Of a stretch of DNA of 64,000 nt, positions 1 through 8,220 are shown in pieces. The stretch comes from Sphaerisporangium siamense (GTDB lineage Bacteria > Actinomycetota > Actinomycetes > Streptosporangiales > Streptosporangiaceae): contig NZ_JACHND010000001.1 of NCBI RefSeq assembly GCF_014205275.1, positions 7,378,001-7,442,000 on the forward strand, read 5' to 3'. The translations under genes and the position numbers were made by a program. Under the pieces are notes generated by a model. It was not told the origin of the DNA. It made no database searches and saw nothing but the letters and a program-made list of their open reading frames with translations. Position 1 is the stretch's first letter. Each line of letters starts with the position of its first letter.

Positions 1-839
1 TCCTGGCCGCCTGCGCGGCCGGGCTGGTCCTGCTCGCGGGCGCGGGCGCCCTGGCGGCCGACGGGCGGGCGCCCGGCTCCGGCGCCCCCGCGCCGGGCAC
101 GCCCGCGGCCGCCGCGCCGGTCGGTCCGGGCCCCGCGAGCCCGGCCCCCGGCCCCTCGGGCAGCCGCTCGCCCTCGGGCAGCCCCTCGCCGTCGGGGGCC
201 GCCGACGGCGTGCCGCAGGCCCGCGCGGGCGACCCCGGCGAGGACACCCCGGCCGGCCGCGGCGAGCGCGCGCGGGTGCGGGTGCCGCGTGCGGCGCAGG
301 GCCGGTACGCGGTGGCCCGCGGCGGCGACGCGCCGCCGAAGGGCCACAAGGGCCCGCTCGTGCGCTACCTGGTGGAGGTCGAGCGCGGGCTGCCCTTCGA
401 CCCGGAGGAGTTCGCGGCCGAGGTGCACCGCACCCTCAACGACCGGCGCGGCTGGGGCGCCGGGGGCCGCATGCGGTTCAAGAGGGTGGACCAAGGCCCG
501 GCGCGGTTCCGCGTCGCGCTGTCCAGCCCGGCGACGACGGACGCGCAGTGCCTGCCGCTGCGCACGCTGGGCGAGGTCTCCTGCTGGAACGGCCGGCGCT
601 CGGTCATCAACGCCAAGCGCTGGGCCTTCGGCGTCGAAGGGTACGGCGACGACCTCGGCGCCTACCGCGAGTACGTGATCAGCCACGAGGTGGGCCACGC
701 GCTCGGCCACGGCCACGAGCCCTGCCCGTCGCGCGGCAGGCCCGCGCCCGTGATGACCCAGCAGACCATCTCGCTGCAGGGCTGCCGCCCCAACCCCTGG
801 CCCTACCCGCGCGCGGGCCGGAAGAAGGACCGCGGGTAG
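1..839 (+). CDS. DUF3152 domain protein, secreted zinc-protease-like (5' end missing)
   Basis: The reading frame is open from the window edge, so the true start lies upstream. The visible part begins with a hydrophobic stretch (LAACAAGLVLLAGAGAL), read as the end of a signal peptide or membrane anchor, followed by about 55 residues rich in Pro, Ser and Gly as a wall-spanning linker. The C-terminal 150 residues carry HEVGHALGHGHE, an HExxHxxGHxH zinc site, and a Met after it (PAPVMTQQ), as in metzincin-like proteases. Conserved Cys residues (QCLPL, SCWNG, EPCP, QGC) may form disulfides. This matches the actinobacterial DUF3152 family, whose substrate is unknown. An extracytoplasmic peptidase role is inference. 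It is followed by a cell-wall amidase gene with its own promoter. Confidence 0.85.
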   Translation, partial: LAACAAGLVLLAGAGALAADGRAPGSGAPAPGTPAAAAPVGPGPASPAPGPSGSRSPSGSPSPSGAADGVPQARAGDPGEDTPAGRGERARVRVPRAAQGRYAVARGGDAPPKGHKGPLVRYLVEVERGLPFDPEEFAAEVHRTLNDRRGWGAGGRMRFKRVDQGPARFRVALSSPATTDAQCLPLRTLGEVSCWNGRRSVINAKRWAFGVEGYGDDLGAYREYVISHEVGHALGHGHEPCPSRGRPAPVMTQQTISLQGCRPNPWPYPRAGRKKDRG

Positions 840-880
840 CCCCGCCTCCCGTCACGCACCGACACGCCGCGTCACGGACG

Positions 881-909
881 GTGACCGGCGGCCCGTGATC
901 TCGTAGGGT
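881..909 (+). promoter_or_regulatory. Putative promoter of the amidase gene
   Basis: GTGACC (881-886), a 17-bp spacer and TAGGGT (904-909) resemble a housekeeping-sigma promoter. It lies 84 bp before the amidase start in a 154-bp gap. This is a pattern match only. Confidence 0.4.
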
Positions 910-993
910 GGCCGTCGTGCTCCCGGCCCGGCGTCCCCGAGCGCGGGCGAGCCGCACGGGAGCCCGTGCCGGTCGAGCGAATCGGGGTGCCGG

Positions 994-2832
994 ATGCGCG
1001 CAGCGTTGACCGCCTCGGCGGCGGTGTCCCTGGTCTGGTCCCTCCTTTGGTCCCTGCTCGCCGCCCCGGCGCCCGCCGGCGCCACTCCCCCGCCCGGCGC
1101 GTCGTCCCGGCAGGAGGCGTTCCGCGCCGCGGCCTGGCGGTACGGCGTGCCGGAGAAGGTGCTGCTCGGCGTCTCGTACCTGGAGTCGCGCTGGGACGCC
1201 AACGACGGCCTGCCCAGCGTCACCGGCGGCTACGGGCCCATGCACCTCACCCTCGGCGGGCCCGCGCCGTCCACCGCCGAGCGGGCCGCCCGCCTCACCG
1301 GCATCCCCGCGGACCTGCTGACGCGGGACCCGGCCGCCAACGTGCTCGGCGGCGCCGCCCTGCTCGCCCGCCACCAGAGTGACCTCGGCGCGCCGCCGGA
1401 CGCCGGCCCCGCCCGCTGGTACGACGCCGTGGCCCGCTACTCGGGCGCCCGGGACCCCGGCACGGCCCGCCGGTTCGCCCGCGAGGTGTTCGCCGTGATC
1501 AGGCACGGGGCGAGCCGCGTCACCGACGACGGCCAGAAGGTTTCGCTGCCCCCGTCACCGGAGATCGCTCCGCCCATGGAGGAATCGCGCGGGGCCGGCG
1601 GGCGCGGCGAGGCCAAGGACGTCGACTGCCCGCGGCGGCTCGCGTGCGCCTGGATGCCCGCGCCGTACCAGAGGCTGCCGGGCGACGGCCGCACGTACGG
1701 CAACCACGACCTGTCGGACCGCCCCCGCACCCAGAAGATCCGGTACATCGTCGTCCACGACACCGAGGAGACCTTCGACAGGACCCTCGGCCTGGTCTCC
1801 GACCCGGCCTACGTGAGCTGGCACTACACCGTCCGCTCCGCCGACGGGTACATCGCCCAGCACGTCCGGGCCAGGGACGTCGCCTGGCACGCCGGGAACT
1901 GGTACGTCAACGCCACCTCGATCGGCATCGAGCACGAGGGCTACCTCGCCCGCGGCGCCTGGTACACCGAGGCGATGTACCGCGCTTCCGCCCGGCTCGT
2001 GCGCCACCTGGCCAAGAGGTACGGCATCCCGCTGGACCGGGCGCACATCCTCGGCCACGACAACGTGCCCGGCACGACGCCGGCGACGATGGCCGGCATG
2101 CACGTGGACCCGGGGCCGTACTGGGACTGGGGACACTACTTCGAGCTGCTCGGCCGCCCGATCCGTCCCACGGCCGGCCCGCGCGGGGGGCTGGTGACGA
2201 TCCGCACCGACTACGCCTCGCACCGGCCGCGCTACACCGGCTGCGAGGCGGCCGGGGTGGACTGCCGCCCGCACGGCTCGTCGGCGGTCCGGCTGCACAC
2301 CGAGCCGGACGAGGACGCCCCGCTGGTGCGGGACGCCGGCCGCAAACCTGGACGGTCCACCTACGACGTGTACGACCACGGGGCGCGGGCGTCGACCGGG
2401 CAGCGGTTCGCCGTCGCCGCCCGCCGGGGCGACTGGACGGCCATCTGGTACCTGGGCCGGATCGCCTGGTTCCACGACCCGCCGGAGGCGCCGACGGCGG
2501 TGAACGCCACCGGGCCGGTCGTCACGCCGCGGCGGGGCCTGGCGAGCGTGCCGGTGTACGGCAGGGCCTACCCCGAGCCGGAGGCGTATCCGAAGGGCGT
2601 GCCCGTCCAGGACATCGTCCCGCTGCGGTACGAGATCCCCGAGGGGCAGCGGTACGCCGTGGGCCTGTCCACGCGCGGGGAGTACTACTACGCCACGACC
2701 TTCGACCCCGCCGACCACCGGGTCGTCAGGGGCCGCGTGCTCTACCACCAGATCCAGTTCGGTCACCGGGTGGCGTACGTCATGGCCGGCGACGTGGACC
2801 TGCTGCCCTCGGCGTCGGGGGCGCCCCGGTGA
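994..2832 (+). CDS. N-acetylmuramoyl-L-alanine amidase with N-terminal transglycosylase-like domain
   Basis: This 612-residue secreted protein probably acts on peptidoglycan. Residues 1-29 form a signal peptide (hydrophobic core VSLVWSLLWSLLAA, cleavage near AGA). Residues 38-170 look like a lysozyme/transglycosylase helical fold: YGVPEKVLLGVSYLESRWD supplies the typical catalytic Glu after YxxP, and GGYGPMHL follows. Residues 230-390 form an Amidase_2/PGRP domain with zinc ligands in YIVVHDTEET, the WHYTV motif and the GHDNVPG...HVDPGPYWDW segment. Residues 400-612 appear to be SH3-like beta modules (RLHTEPDEDAPLV). The fusion suggests one enzyme cutting glycan and peptide linkages. The start is the first ATG giving a complete signal peptide. 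Confidence 0.88.
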   Translation: MRAALTASAAVSLVWSLLWSLLAAPAPAGATPPPGASSRQEAFRAAAWRYGVPEKVLLGVSYLESRWDANDGLPSVTGGYGPMHLTLGGPAPSTAERAARLTGIPADLLTRDPAANVLGGAALLARHQSDLGAPPDAGPARWYDAVARYSGARDPGTARRFAREVFAVIRHGASRVTDDGQKVSLPPSPEIAPPMEESRGAGGRGEAKDVDCPRRLACAWMPAPYQRLPGDGRTYGNHDLSDRPRTQKIRYIVVHDTEETFDRTLGLVSDPAYVSWHYTVRSADGYIAQHVRARDVAWHAGNWYVNATSIGIEHEGYLARGAWYTEAMYRASARLVRHLAKRYGIPLDRAHILGHDNVPGTTPATMAGMHVDPGPYWDWGHYFELLGRPIRPTAGPRGGLVTIRTDYASHRPRYTGCEAAGVDCRPHGSSAVRLHTEPDEDAPLVRDAGRKPGRSTYDVYDHGARASTGQRFAVAARRGDWTAIWYLGRIAWFHDPPEAPTAVNATGPVVTPRRGLASVPVYGRAYPEPEAYPKGVPVQDIVPLRYEIPEGQRYAVGLSTRGEYYYATTFDPADHRVVRGRVLYHQIQFGHRVAYVMAGDVDLLPSASGAPR

Positions 2833-2883
2833 CGCGCGGGACGGGCCGGCGTCCCCGTCAGCGGTCCGGGGCCGGTGATCGGA

Positions 2884-3450
2884 TCAGTAGTCGGGCAGGA
2901 CGCCCTTCAGCCCGGCGCGGGCCTCTGCCGGGTCGTCGGAAGCGGCGCGCACGCCGGTGAGGCGCTCGGCCAGCGCGAGCGCGGCCTCCACTCCGGTCTC
3001 CGGGCCGTCCTCGCCGTCCTCGGCGATCAGGCCGAGGTCGCGCATCTCGGCGAAGTGGCGGTCGGGGTCGGCGCCGGACCGCGAGTCGCCGGGGAACTGG
3101 GGGTCGAAGCCGAGGATCTCTCTGCCGTCCTCGTAGTAGACGAAGGTCTGGTCGAAGTCGGCGTTGCGGAACACGCTGGCCACGGCGGTGCCCGCGGACA
3201 GGGGGCGCAGCAGTTCGTCCATCGTGCCCGCGTAGCCGTTCTCCTCGACCAGCAGGGCGCCCCCGTCGGCGCTCTCGCCGCGCAGGACGCCCCCGAGGAC
3301 GTCCTCGTCCTCCTCCTCGTCCTCGCTCAGCACCTCGACGCCGATGCGCCGGAAGGCCTCCTCCGGAGTGAGGCCGCGCACGAACGTGAGGCAGAAGCCG
3401 AGTTCGCGGGTCGAGAACCAGTCGTATCCGTCCAAGGTGACACCACTCAC
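2884..3450 (-). CDS. DUF6461 domain protein
   Basis: The protein has 188 residues if read from the GTG at 3450, which is preceded by CCAGGAGATCAC, a good ribosome-binding site. The longer frame back to 3645 lacks such a site and has an atypical composition. The N-terminus (GYDWFSTRELGFCLTFVRGLTPEEAFRRI, given in parts here as GYDWF and LGFCLTFV) matches the actinobacterial DUF6461 family, in which a short 'W...E..G.C.TFV.G.....' start is typical. The rest is acidic (EDEEEDED) with no signal peptide or membrane segment. Function is unknown; members are often scattered near immunity or conflict genes. It converges on the amidase gene, with 51 bp between stops. Confidence 0.7.
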   Translation of the reverse strand: MSGVTLDGYDWFSTRELGFCLTFVRGLTPEEAFRRIGVEVLSEDEEEDEDVLGGVLRGESADGGALLVEENGYAGTMDELLRPLSAGTAVASVFRNADFDQTFVYYEDGREILGFDPQFPGDSRSGADPDRHFAEMRDLGLIAEDGEDGPETGVEAALALAERLTGVRAASDDPAEARAGLKGVLPDY

Positions 3451-3785
3451 GTGATCTCCTGGCTTGTCCTCGAATGAGCCCGCCGAGTACCGGTCGAGCC
3501 GACCGACAATTGTCGGCCGTACCGGTGTCCACGCCGTGACACGCCCGTGGCCTGGCCATGACGGCCCGGTTGCGGTGCGGGGACGCGCCGCCGCACCCCG
3601 AAACAGCACACCGACAAAGACACACTTACGGTGATAATGCGCCACCTAGGCGGATATAACCGAAATCAGGACGAATATACGCGCCGCCGCTTCAGGCAAT
3701 ATTACGGAGTTGTACCGCATCTCACGAGAAGATATTCCTCGGCATTCCTATTCGCTAGCTTTCCAGTCAAGGAACGGGGGGTGGC
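3451..3785 (+). other. Divergent, A+T-rich intergenic region
   Basis: This 335-bp gap separates the DUF6461 gene from the rightward three-gene NTPase operon. It is clearly richer in A+T than the flanking genes (for example around 3640-3770), as expected for a promoter region. The short open frames in it show no coding features. Confidence 0.5.
3710..3738 (+). promoter_or_regulatory. Putative promoter of the membrane protein/NTPase operon
   Basis: TTGTAC (3710-3715), a 17-bp spacer and TATTCC (3733-3738) fit a sigma-70-like promoter. Transcription would start near 3745, about 40 bp before the ATG at 3786. This is an inference from pattern and position. Confidence 0.4.
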
Positions 3786-4637
3786 ATGGGAAGGCGGCGC
3801 GGCGGCCTGGCGGCGCTCGTGCTGTGGGCCCTGCTGTGCCTGGGAGCCTCCGCCCCGGCCCTGGACGGCGACCCCGCGGGCGACATGAAGGCCGTCTACT
3901 GCCTGAGCCGGCCGCACCGCGCCGACCTCATCGAGGCCGCCGTCGTCCTCAAGGCGGGCGCCCGCGACACCGCCACCGGCCCCGAGGCACTGAAGACGCC
4001 GGGCAAGGTCTACGCGACGCCGGAGCTGTGGCGCGAGGGCGACTCCGAGGCGTTCGACCGGGTGTGCTCGGCCCTGGTCGCCACCGTCCCGCAGCTCACC
4101 GCCCCCGCCGAGCCCAGCCCGCTCGCGGACATGGCCGCCGTCGTCCTCCCGCTGATCCTGGGCGCGGCGCTCACCATCGCCGGCCAGCGCGCCGACGCCG
4201 CCCTCGCCCGCCGCGCGCAGGACCACGACGGGGCGCGCGGCGCGGCGGCCCGGTTCCAGCGCGCCGCCCAGGACTACCTCACCGCCTGGGTGGACGACGA
4301 GACCGCCCCGAGCGCCCAGGCGTCGGAGGCGGCGCTCGACCTGCTCGCCGCGGTGGCGCGCCTCGGCGGCGGCGCGCGCCGTACGGCCGCCGCCCGCGTC
4401 ACCGCCGCGCTGCCGGTCCCCTACGACCTGAACGTGATCCACGACGGCGAGCCCGGCCACGAGCGGCGCAGAACGCTCGCCGCCGGGGAGCTCGCCCGCC
4501 TGGCCGCGATCGTCCACGCCACGGAGGTGCTCATTCGTACGCGCGCGTTCTGGCCCGCCCCGGCCTCCGATCCCGCACCTCCGCCTCCGGGGGGCGGCCC
4601 CGCGACGGCCCCGGGCACGGGAGGAGGCGCCGCGTGA
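3786..4637 (+). CDS. Two-pass membrane protein, first gene of the NTPase operon
   Basis: I do not recognise this 283-residue protein. Residues 6-24 are a signal peptide or first membrane helix. Residues 28-112 would be outside the cell and include Cys39 and Cys94. Residues 116-134 (MAAVVLPLILGAALTIAG) form a clear second helix. Residues 135-255 are Ala/Arg-rich and helical, probably a cytoplasmic coiled region, and the tail is Pro/Gly-rich. The ATG follows GGGGGGTGGC. Its stop overlaps the start of the next gene (GTGA at 4634-4637), so the two products are probably made in fixed ratio. The arrangement suggests a membrane partner or effector for the two downstream NTPases. The function is unknown and this role is inference. 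Confidence 0.75.
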   Translation: MGRRRGGLAALVLWALLCLGASAPALDGDPAGDMKAVYCLSRPHRADLIEAAVVLKAGARDTATGPEALKTPGKVYATPELWREGDSEAFDRVCSALVATVPQLTAPAEPSPLADMAAVVLPLILGAALTIAGQRADAALARRAQDHDGARGAAARFQRAAQDYLTAWVDDETAPSAQASEAALDLLAAVARLGGGARRTAAARVTAALPVPYDLNVIHDGEPGHERRRTLAAGELARLAAIVHATEVLIRTRAFWPAPASDPAPPPPGGGPATAPGTGGGAA

Positions 4638-5731
4638 TCGAGAACAGCTTCGGCATACCGGAACTGCGCGAGCAGCTCCTCGGCGACGGCCTGGAGCTGG
4701 AGAACGTCACCGACGTCCCGCTGTGCCCGTGGCGCATCCGCGGCCACCATCTGCTGCGCGTCGAGGTGGACGACACCGAGGAGGCGTTCCAGAGCTTCCG
4801 CCGCCGGCTTCACGACGTGCGCGACCTGCTGGAGGACGGGCGCCTGGTGGTGGTCAACGGCATCGAGGGCAGCGGCAAGACCACGCTCATCCACCGCTGC
4901 GTGGACGACCTGCAGAGCAGGATCGTCCAGGCCCTCGGCCACATCCCCGACGACACGCCCACCGGGGAGCCCGGCGACTGGGCGCTCCGCTCCCATGAGG
5001 ACCGGATCTGCATCGCGGACCTCAGCGACAAGGCGTCCAAGGTCGCCTACGTCAACGGGCAGATCTGCCCGATCTCCGTCATCAACCGGCGGATCTTCGA
5101 GCGGGTGGTGGACGCCCTGGCCCGGCGGTTCGGCCCGTCCGAGAAGCTCAGAGCGCTGGCGGCCAACGAGCGGGACTCGCCGGAGATCCTCTACGAGAAG
5201 CTCAGCGAGGAGTTCCTGCAGGACCGGAAATTCTTCCTGCTGGTGATCCTTCCGTCCATCAAGCTCGGCCCGAGGCTCGCGCACCTGGAGTTCCTGAGGT
5301 CCTACGTCAACTTCACCGATCCGCGCCTGGTGTTCTTCGGAGAGACGACGGAACGCGATATCGCGGGCGAGCTGGGACCGTTCGATTACCGCAAGAAGGA
5401 CGTCCTGGTGAACGTTTCGGTGGGCGAACTCAAGGACATCGACCTTGAAAAGTTCGTCAAGACCCGGACCAGCCGCAAGGGCCTCGCGAAGTCGCACGTC
5501 ATCATAGCGCCGCGGACGTTGTCCGATGCCAGGCCCGATATCGACTATAAGACCGTGCGCGTGCTGCAGAACTGGCTGTTCGAGGTCGGCGAGATCGCCC
5601 GCGGGGCCTCGCGCGAGGAGATCCTGCCGGACGACTTCACGGTCTACCAGGAACGGCTGCTCGGCACGCTCGTCCGCCACAGGGTCGAGCCTCGATCCGG
5701 AGGGGATGGCCAGGGTGAACCCCAAGGATGA
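4634..5731 (+). CDS. P-loop NTPase (AAA/STAND-like), 365 residues
   Basis: This is the second gene of the operon. It starts at a GTG overlapping the upstream stop and preceded by GGGAGGAGGCGCC. Residues 76-84 are a textbook Walker A (GIEGSGKTT) after a beta strand (RLVVVN). A hydrophobic strand near 200-206 (FFLLVIL) occupies the Walker B position but ends in Leu-Pro instead of Asp/Glu, and RLVFFGETTE resembles a sensor-1 strand. Hydrolysis may therefore be weak or regulated. About 280 residues follow the P-loop without recognised effector motifs. The first 70 residues resemble no family I know. The base composition of 5230-5560 is less G+C-rich than its neighbours, a possible sign of transfer. 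The function is unknown; coupling to the genes on both sides indicates a complex. Confidence 0.75.
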   Translation: MIENSFGIPELREQLLGDGLELENVTDVPLCPWRIRGHHLLRVEVDDTEEAFQSFRRRLHDVRDLLEDGRLVVVNGIEGSGKTTLIHRCVDDLQSRIVQALGHIPDDTPTGEPGDWALRSHEDRICIADLSDKASKVAYVNGQICPISVINRRIFERVVDALARRFGPSEKLRALAANERDSPEILYEKLSEEFLQDRKFFLLVILPSIKLGPRLAHLEFLRSYVNFTDPRLVFFGETTERDIAGELGPFDYRKKDVLVNVSVGELKDIDLEKFVKTRTSRKGLAKSHVIIAPRTLSDARPDIDYKTVRVLQNWLFEVGEIARGASREEILPDDFTVYQERLLGTLVRHRVEPRSGGDGQGEPQG

Positions 5732-8171
5732 CAGGGTCGATCCCCGGGACAACCCGTTCCCTTCCGTCCCCATCGCCCGGCTGACGGGCAGCTCCGACCT
5801 GCTCCCCGTCGGCCTCCAGGGCGGCCGGGTGCCCATCACCGTGGAGACCGGCGCCATCGCGGCCATGCGCGCCCAGCTCGACGCCTGGCGACGCCAGAGG
5901 CTGAACGTGCCGTCCGTGGGCCGCGCCCTGGCCGTGGTCGGCGACCTCGGCACCGGCAAGAGCCACATCGCGCGCGACCTCGCCCACACCGTGATGACCC
6001 GGCCCGGTCCCGCCGCGCCCGTGCTGTGGCTGATCGACGAGCCGGTCTGGGACTTCGGCCAGATCTACCGCGAGCGGCTGGTCACCGACCTCAAGGACCA
6101 GAAGAGCGTCTTCTACGAGGTCCTGCTGGACTACTACTCCGACGTGACCGCCGAGAGCCTCGCCGGCTCCCGGTCCCTGGACTCGATCGCCGCCGGGCTC
6201 AAGGGCCGCGACCTGGACCCGCAGGCGGTCATCGACGCGCTCAACCTGTCGGAGGCCGCGATCCGGGCCGACCTCGAACGGCGGCTCCAGGGCCTCACCG
6301 AGCACGGCAAGTTCGCCTCCGCGCTGGCCCTGCTCCAGATCCCGGGGTTCCAGAACGCCGTCTGGGAGTGGTTCATGGGCCATCCCCCCAGCGACATCCT
6401 CAGGGAACGCGGCATCGACTCCCCCATCGACGACGTGAGCTCGGTCTTCGAGGCGCTGGCCGTGTTCGCCTTCCTGTACGGGCGGGCGGGACGGCGGTTC
6501 ATCCTCGTCGTCGACATGCTGGAGAAGGTCCTGGAGTGGCCCATCGACCGGCGGACCGCGTTCGTCCAGGCCTTCGAGAAGCTCGTCAACGTGTACGTCA
6601 GCGTGGGCGGCCTGCTGGTCTTCTGCGTGGTCCCCGACGCGCTCGGCATGCTCGGCGAGGGTGTGCAGGAGCGCATCCGGCCGATCCGCACCACGGCCCT
6701 GACCGACGAGGAGACCGTCGAGCTGACCCGCCGGTACCTGGAACGCGCCCGCGGCACCAGGGGGGCCGCGCTCGACGCGCCCGGCCCGGAGCCGGACGTT
6801 CCCGCCGCGCCTCCGCCGGTACCGGGCGCGCCGGAGGAGGCCCCCGCCGACCTGGCGCCCTTCACCGTCGGCTCGCTGCGCTACATCCGCTCGCTGGCCG
6901 GCGGCGTCCCGCGCCGGGTGCTCAAGATCTGCCATCACGCCTGGGCGCAGGCGGCGCGGCGCTCCCCCGGCGACGGGCCGTCCGTCGTGGACGAGGTCAT
7001 CGTGCGCGACGCGGTCCGCGCCACCTTCGAGACCGCCACGCTGGAACAGGTGCGCGCGTCCATCCGCAGCGTGCTGGAACTGGAGTCGCGGCGCTTCGAG
7101 CCGAGCCCGGTCCGGTTCAGCGCCCGCCCGGCGGGCGAGGCGGGCAAGGTCGACTTCTGGATACCCGTGGGACGGCAGGGCGCGGCGATCGCCGTGCTCA
7201 CCACGGACTCGGTCATGCAGTCGAGCCAGGTGGAGCGGCTGGAGCGCATCGTGTGGGCGGCGCGCAAGGACACGGGGGCGGCCCCGTGTCAGCCGCTGGT
7301 GGTGGTCAACGGCTACCTGTCCCCCGCGCTGCGCCAGCGGATCGCCGAGCTCACCGACGCCCAGCCCGTCGTCTACAGCGACCGCGACTTCACGCTCACG
7401 CTGCGCGAGGCCGTGCGGGAGCTGGCGCGCCGCCTGGAGGCGGCCGACCGGGACGGCGTGCTGGACGTCATCCGCAGCCGCGTGGAGGACATCTCCTACC
7501 AGCAGACCACCGTCCTGGACTACCTGCAGCGGATCGACGGCCGGGTGGAGCAGGCCGACGCGGCGTCCGCGCGGCGGCTCGGCGAGCTGCTCAGGTCACT
7601 GCCCGCGGAGCCGGAGCCGCGGGAACGGCGCCGCGAGCATGCCCACCCTCGGGCCGCACGGCACCGGATGCCCGAGGACGTCGAGCGGCACTTCGACCGG
7701 GCCTTCGACGCGATCGGGCTGATGAGCGGCGTCCCGGCCACGTTCAGGGACGTGTTCACCGTGGACGAGACGGCGGCGGCCGACGTGCGCCCGCGGCGGC
7801 TCGGCTTCACCATGGACGAGTTCCAGGCCGTCGGCGTGGCGGTGCTGCTGGAGAAGCTGCTGGAGGCGTTCCGCGACAGCGTGGCCGCCTGGCTGGAGCA
7901 GGCGGACGCCGCGCGGTCACTGCCCGGGGAGACGGTGCCGACGACGGCCCAGGAGCGGCGGCTGCGCACCATCTGCCGGAGTTACGAGATCACCGCGGAG
8001 ATGCTGCCGGTGTTCCGGCTGGAGAGCATGGCGGCCTTCGGGCCGTTCACCGAGGGGCCCGAGCCGATCGAGCACGCCTCGCGCACGTTCCGCAGGGCCG
8101 AGGCGGAGGACGCGCTGTCCCGGCTCGGCGAGCGCGTGCTGGCGGCGGCCATGGCCAGCGTGCGGACCTAG
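5706..8171 (+). CDS. Large AAA-type P-loop NTPase, 821 residues
   Basis: This is the third gene of the operon. The ATG at 5706 lies 26 bp inside the previous gene and follows GATCCGGAGGGG. Walker A is GDLGTGKSH (residues 79-87) and Walker B is FILVVDMLE (about 264-272), followed by a long helical segment. A Pro/Ala-rich linker (about 355-385) leads to a winged-helix-like region, then a stretch with VDFWIPVGRQGAAIAVLTTD (about 480-500) that looks like a Rossmann or nuclease-like core. The C-terminal 170 residues (HFDRAFDAIGLM onward) are alpha-helical. There are no membrane segments. I cannot assign a family; it resembles AAA/STAND NTPases of conflict systems. It converges on an antiporter gene 49 bp away. 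Confidence 0.75.
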   Translation: MARVNPKDDRVDPRDNPFPSVPIARLTGSSDLLPVGLQGGRVPITVETGAIAAMRAQLDAWRRQRLNVPSVGRALAVVGDLGTGKSHIARDLAHTVMTRPGPAAPVLWLIDEPVWDFGQIYRERLVTDLKDQKSVFYEVLLDYYSDVTAESLAGSRSLDSIAAGLKGRDLDPQAVIDALNLSEAAIRADLERRLQGLTEHGKFASALALLQIPGFQNAVWEWFMGHPPSDILRERGIDSPIDDVSSVFEALAVFAFLYGRAGRRFILVVDMLEKVLEWPIDRRTAFVQAFEKLVNVYVSVGGLLVFCVVPDALGMLGEGVQERIRPIRTTALTDEETVELTRRYLERARGTRGAALDAPGPEPDVPAAPPPVPGAPEEAPADLAPFTVGSLRYIRSLAGGVPRRVLKICHHAWAQAARRSPGDGPSVVDEVIVRDAVRATFETATLEQVRASIRSVLELESRRFEPSPVRFSARPAGEAGKVDFWIPVGRQGAAIAVLTTDSVMQSSQVERLERIVWAARKDTGAAPCQPLVVVNGYLSPALRQRIAELTDAQPVVYSDRDFTLTLREAVRELARRLEAADRDGVLDVIRSRVEDISYQQTTVLDYLQRIDGRVEQADAASARRLGELLRSLPAEPEPRERRREHAHPRAARHRMPEDVERHFDRAFDAIGLMSGVPATFRDVFTVDETAAADVRPRRLGFTMDEFQAVGVAVLLEKLLEAFRDSVAAWLEQADAARSLPGETVPTTAQERRLRTICRSYEITAEMLPVFRLESMAAFGPFTEGPEPIEHASRTFRRAEAEDALSRLGERVLAAAMASVRT

Positions 8172-8220
8172 GGCCGCGGCCGGCGTAGGGCGAGAGCCGT
8201 CGCGCCGAAGGCGGGCGGCG

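Noticed and set aside
3631-3888. Short forward frame across the start of the NTPase operon
   Set aside because: It overlaps the promoter and the first gene in another frame, with no ribosome-binding site or domain.
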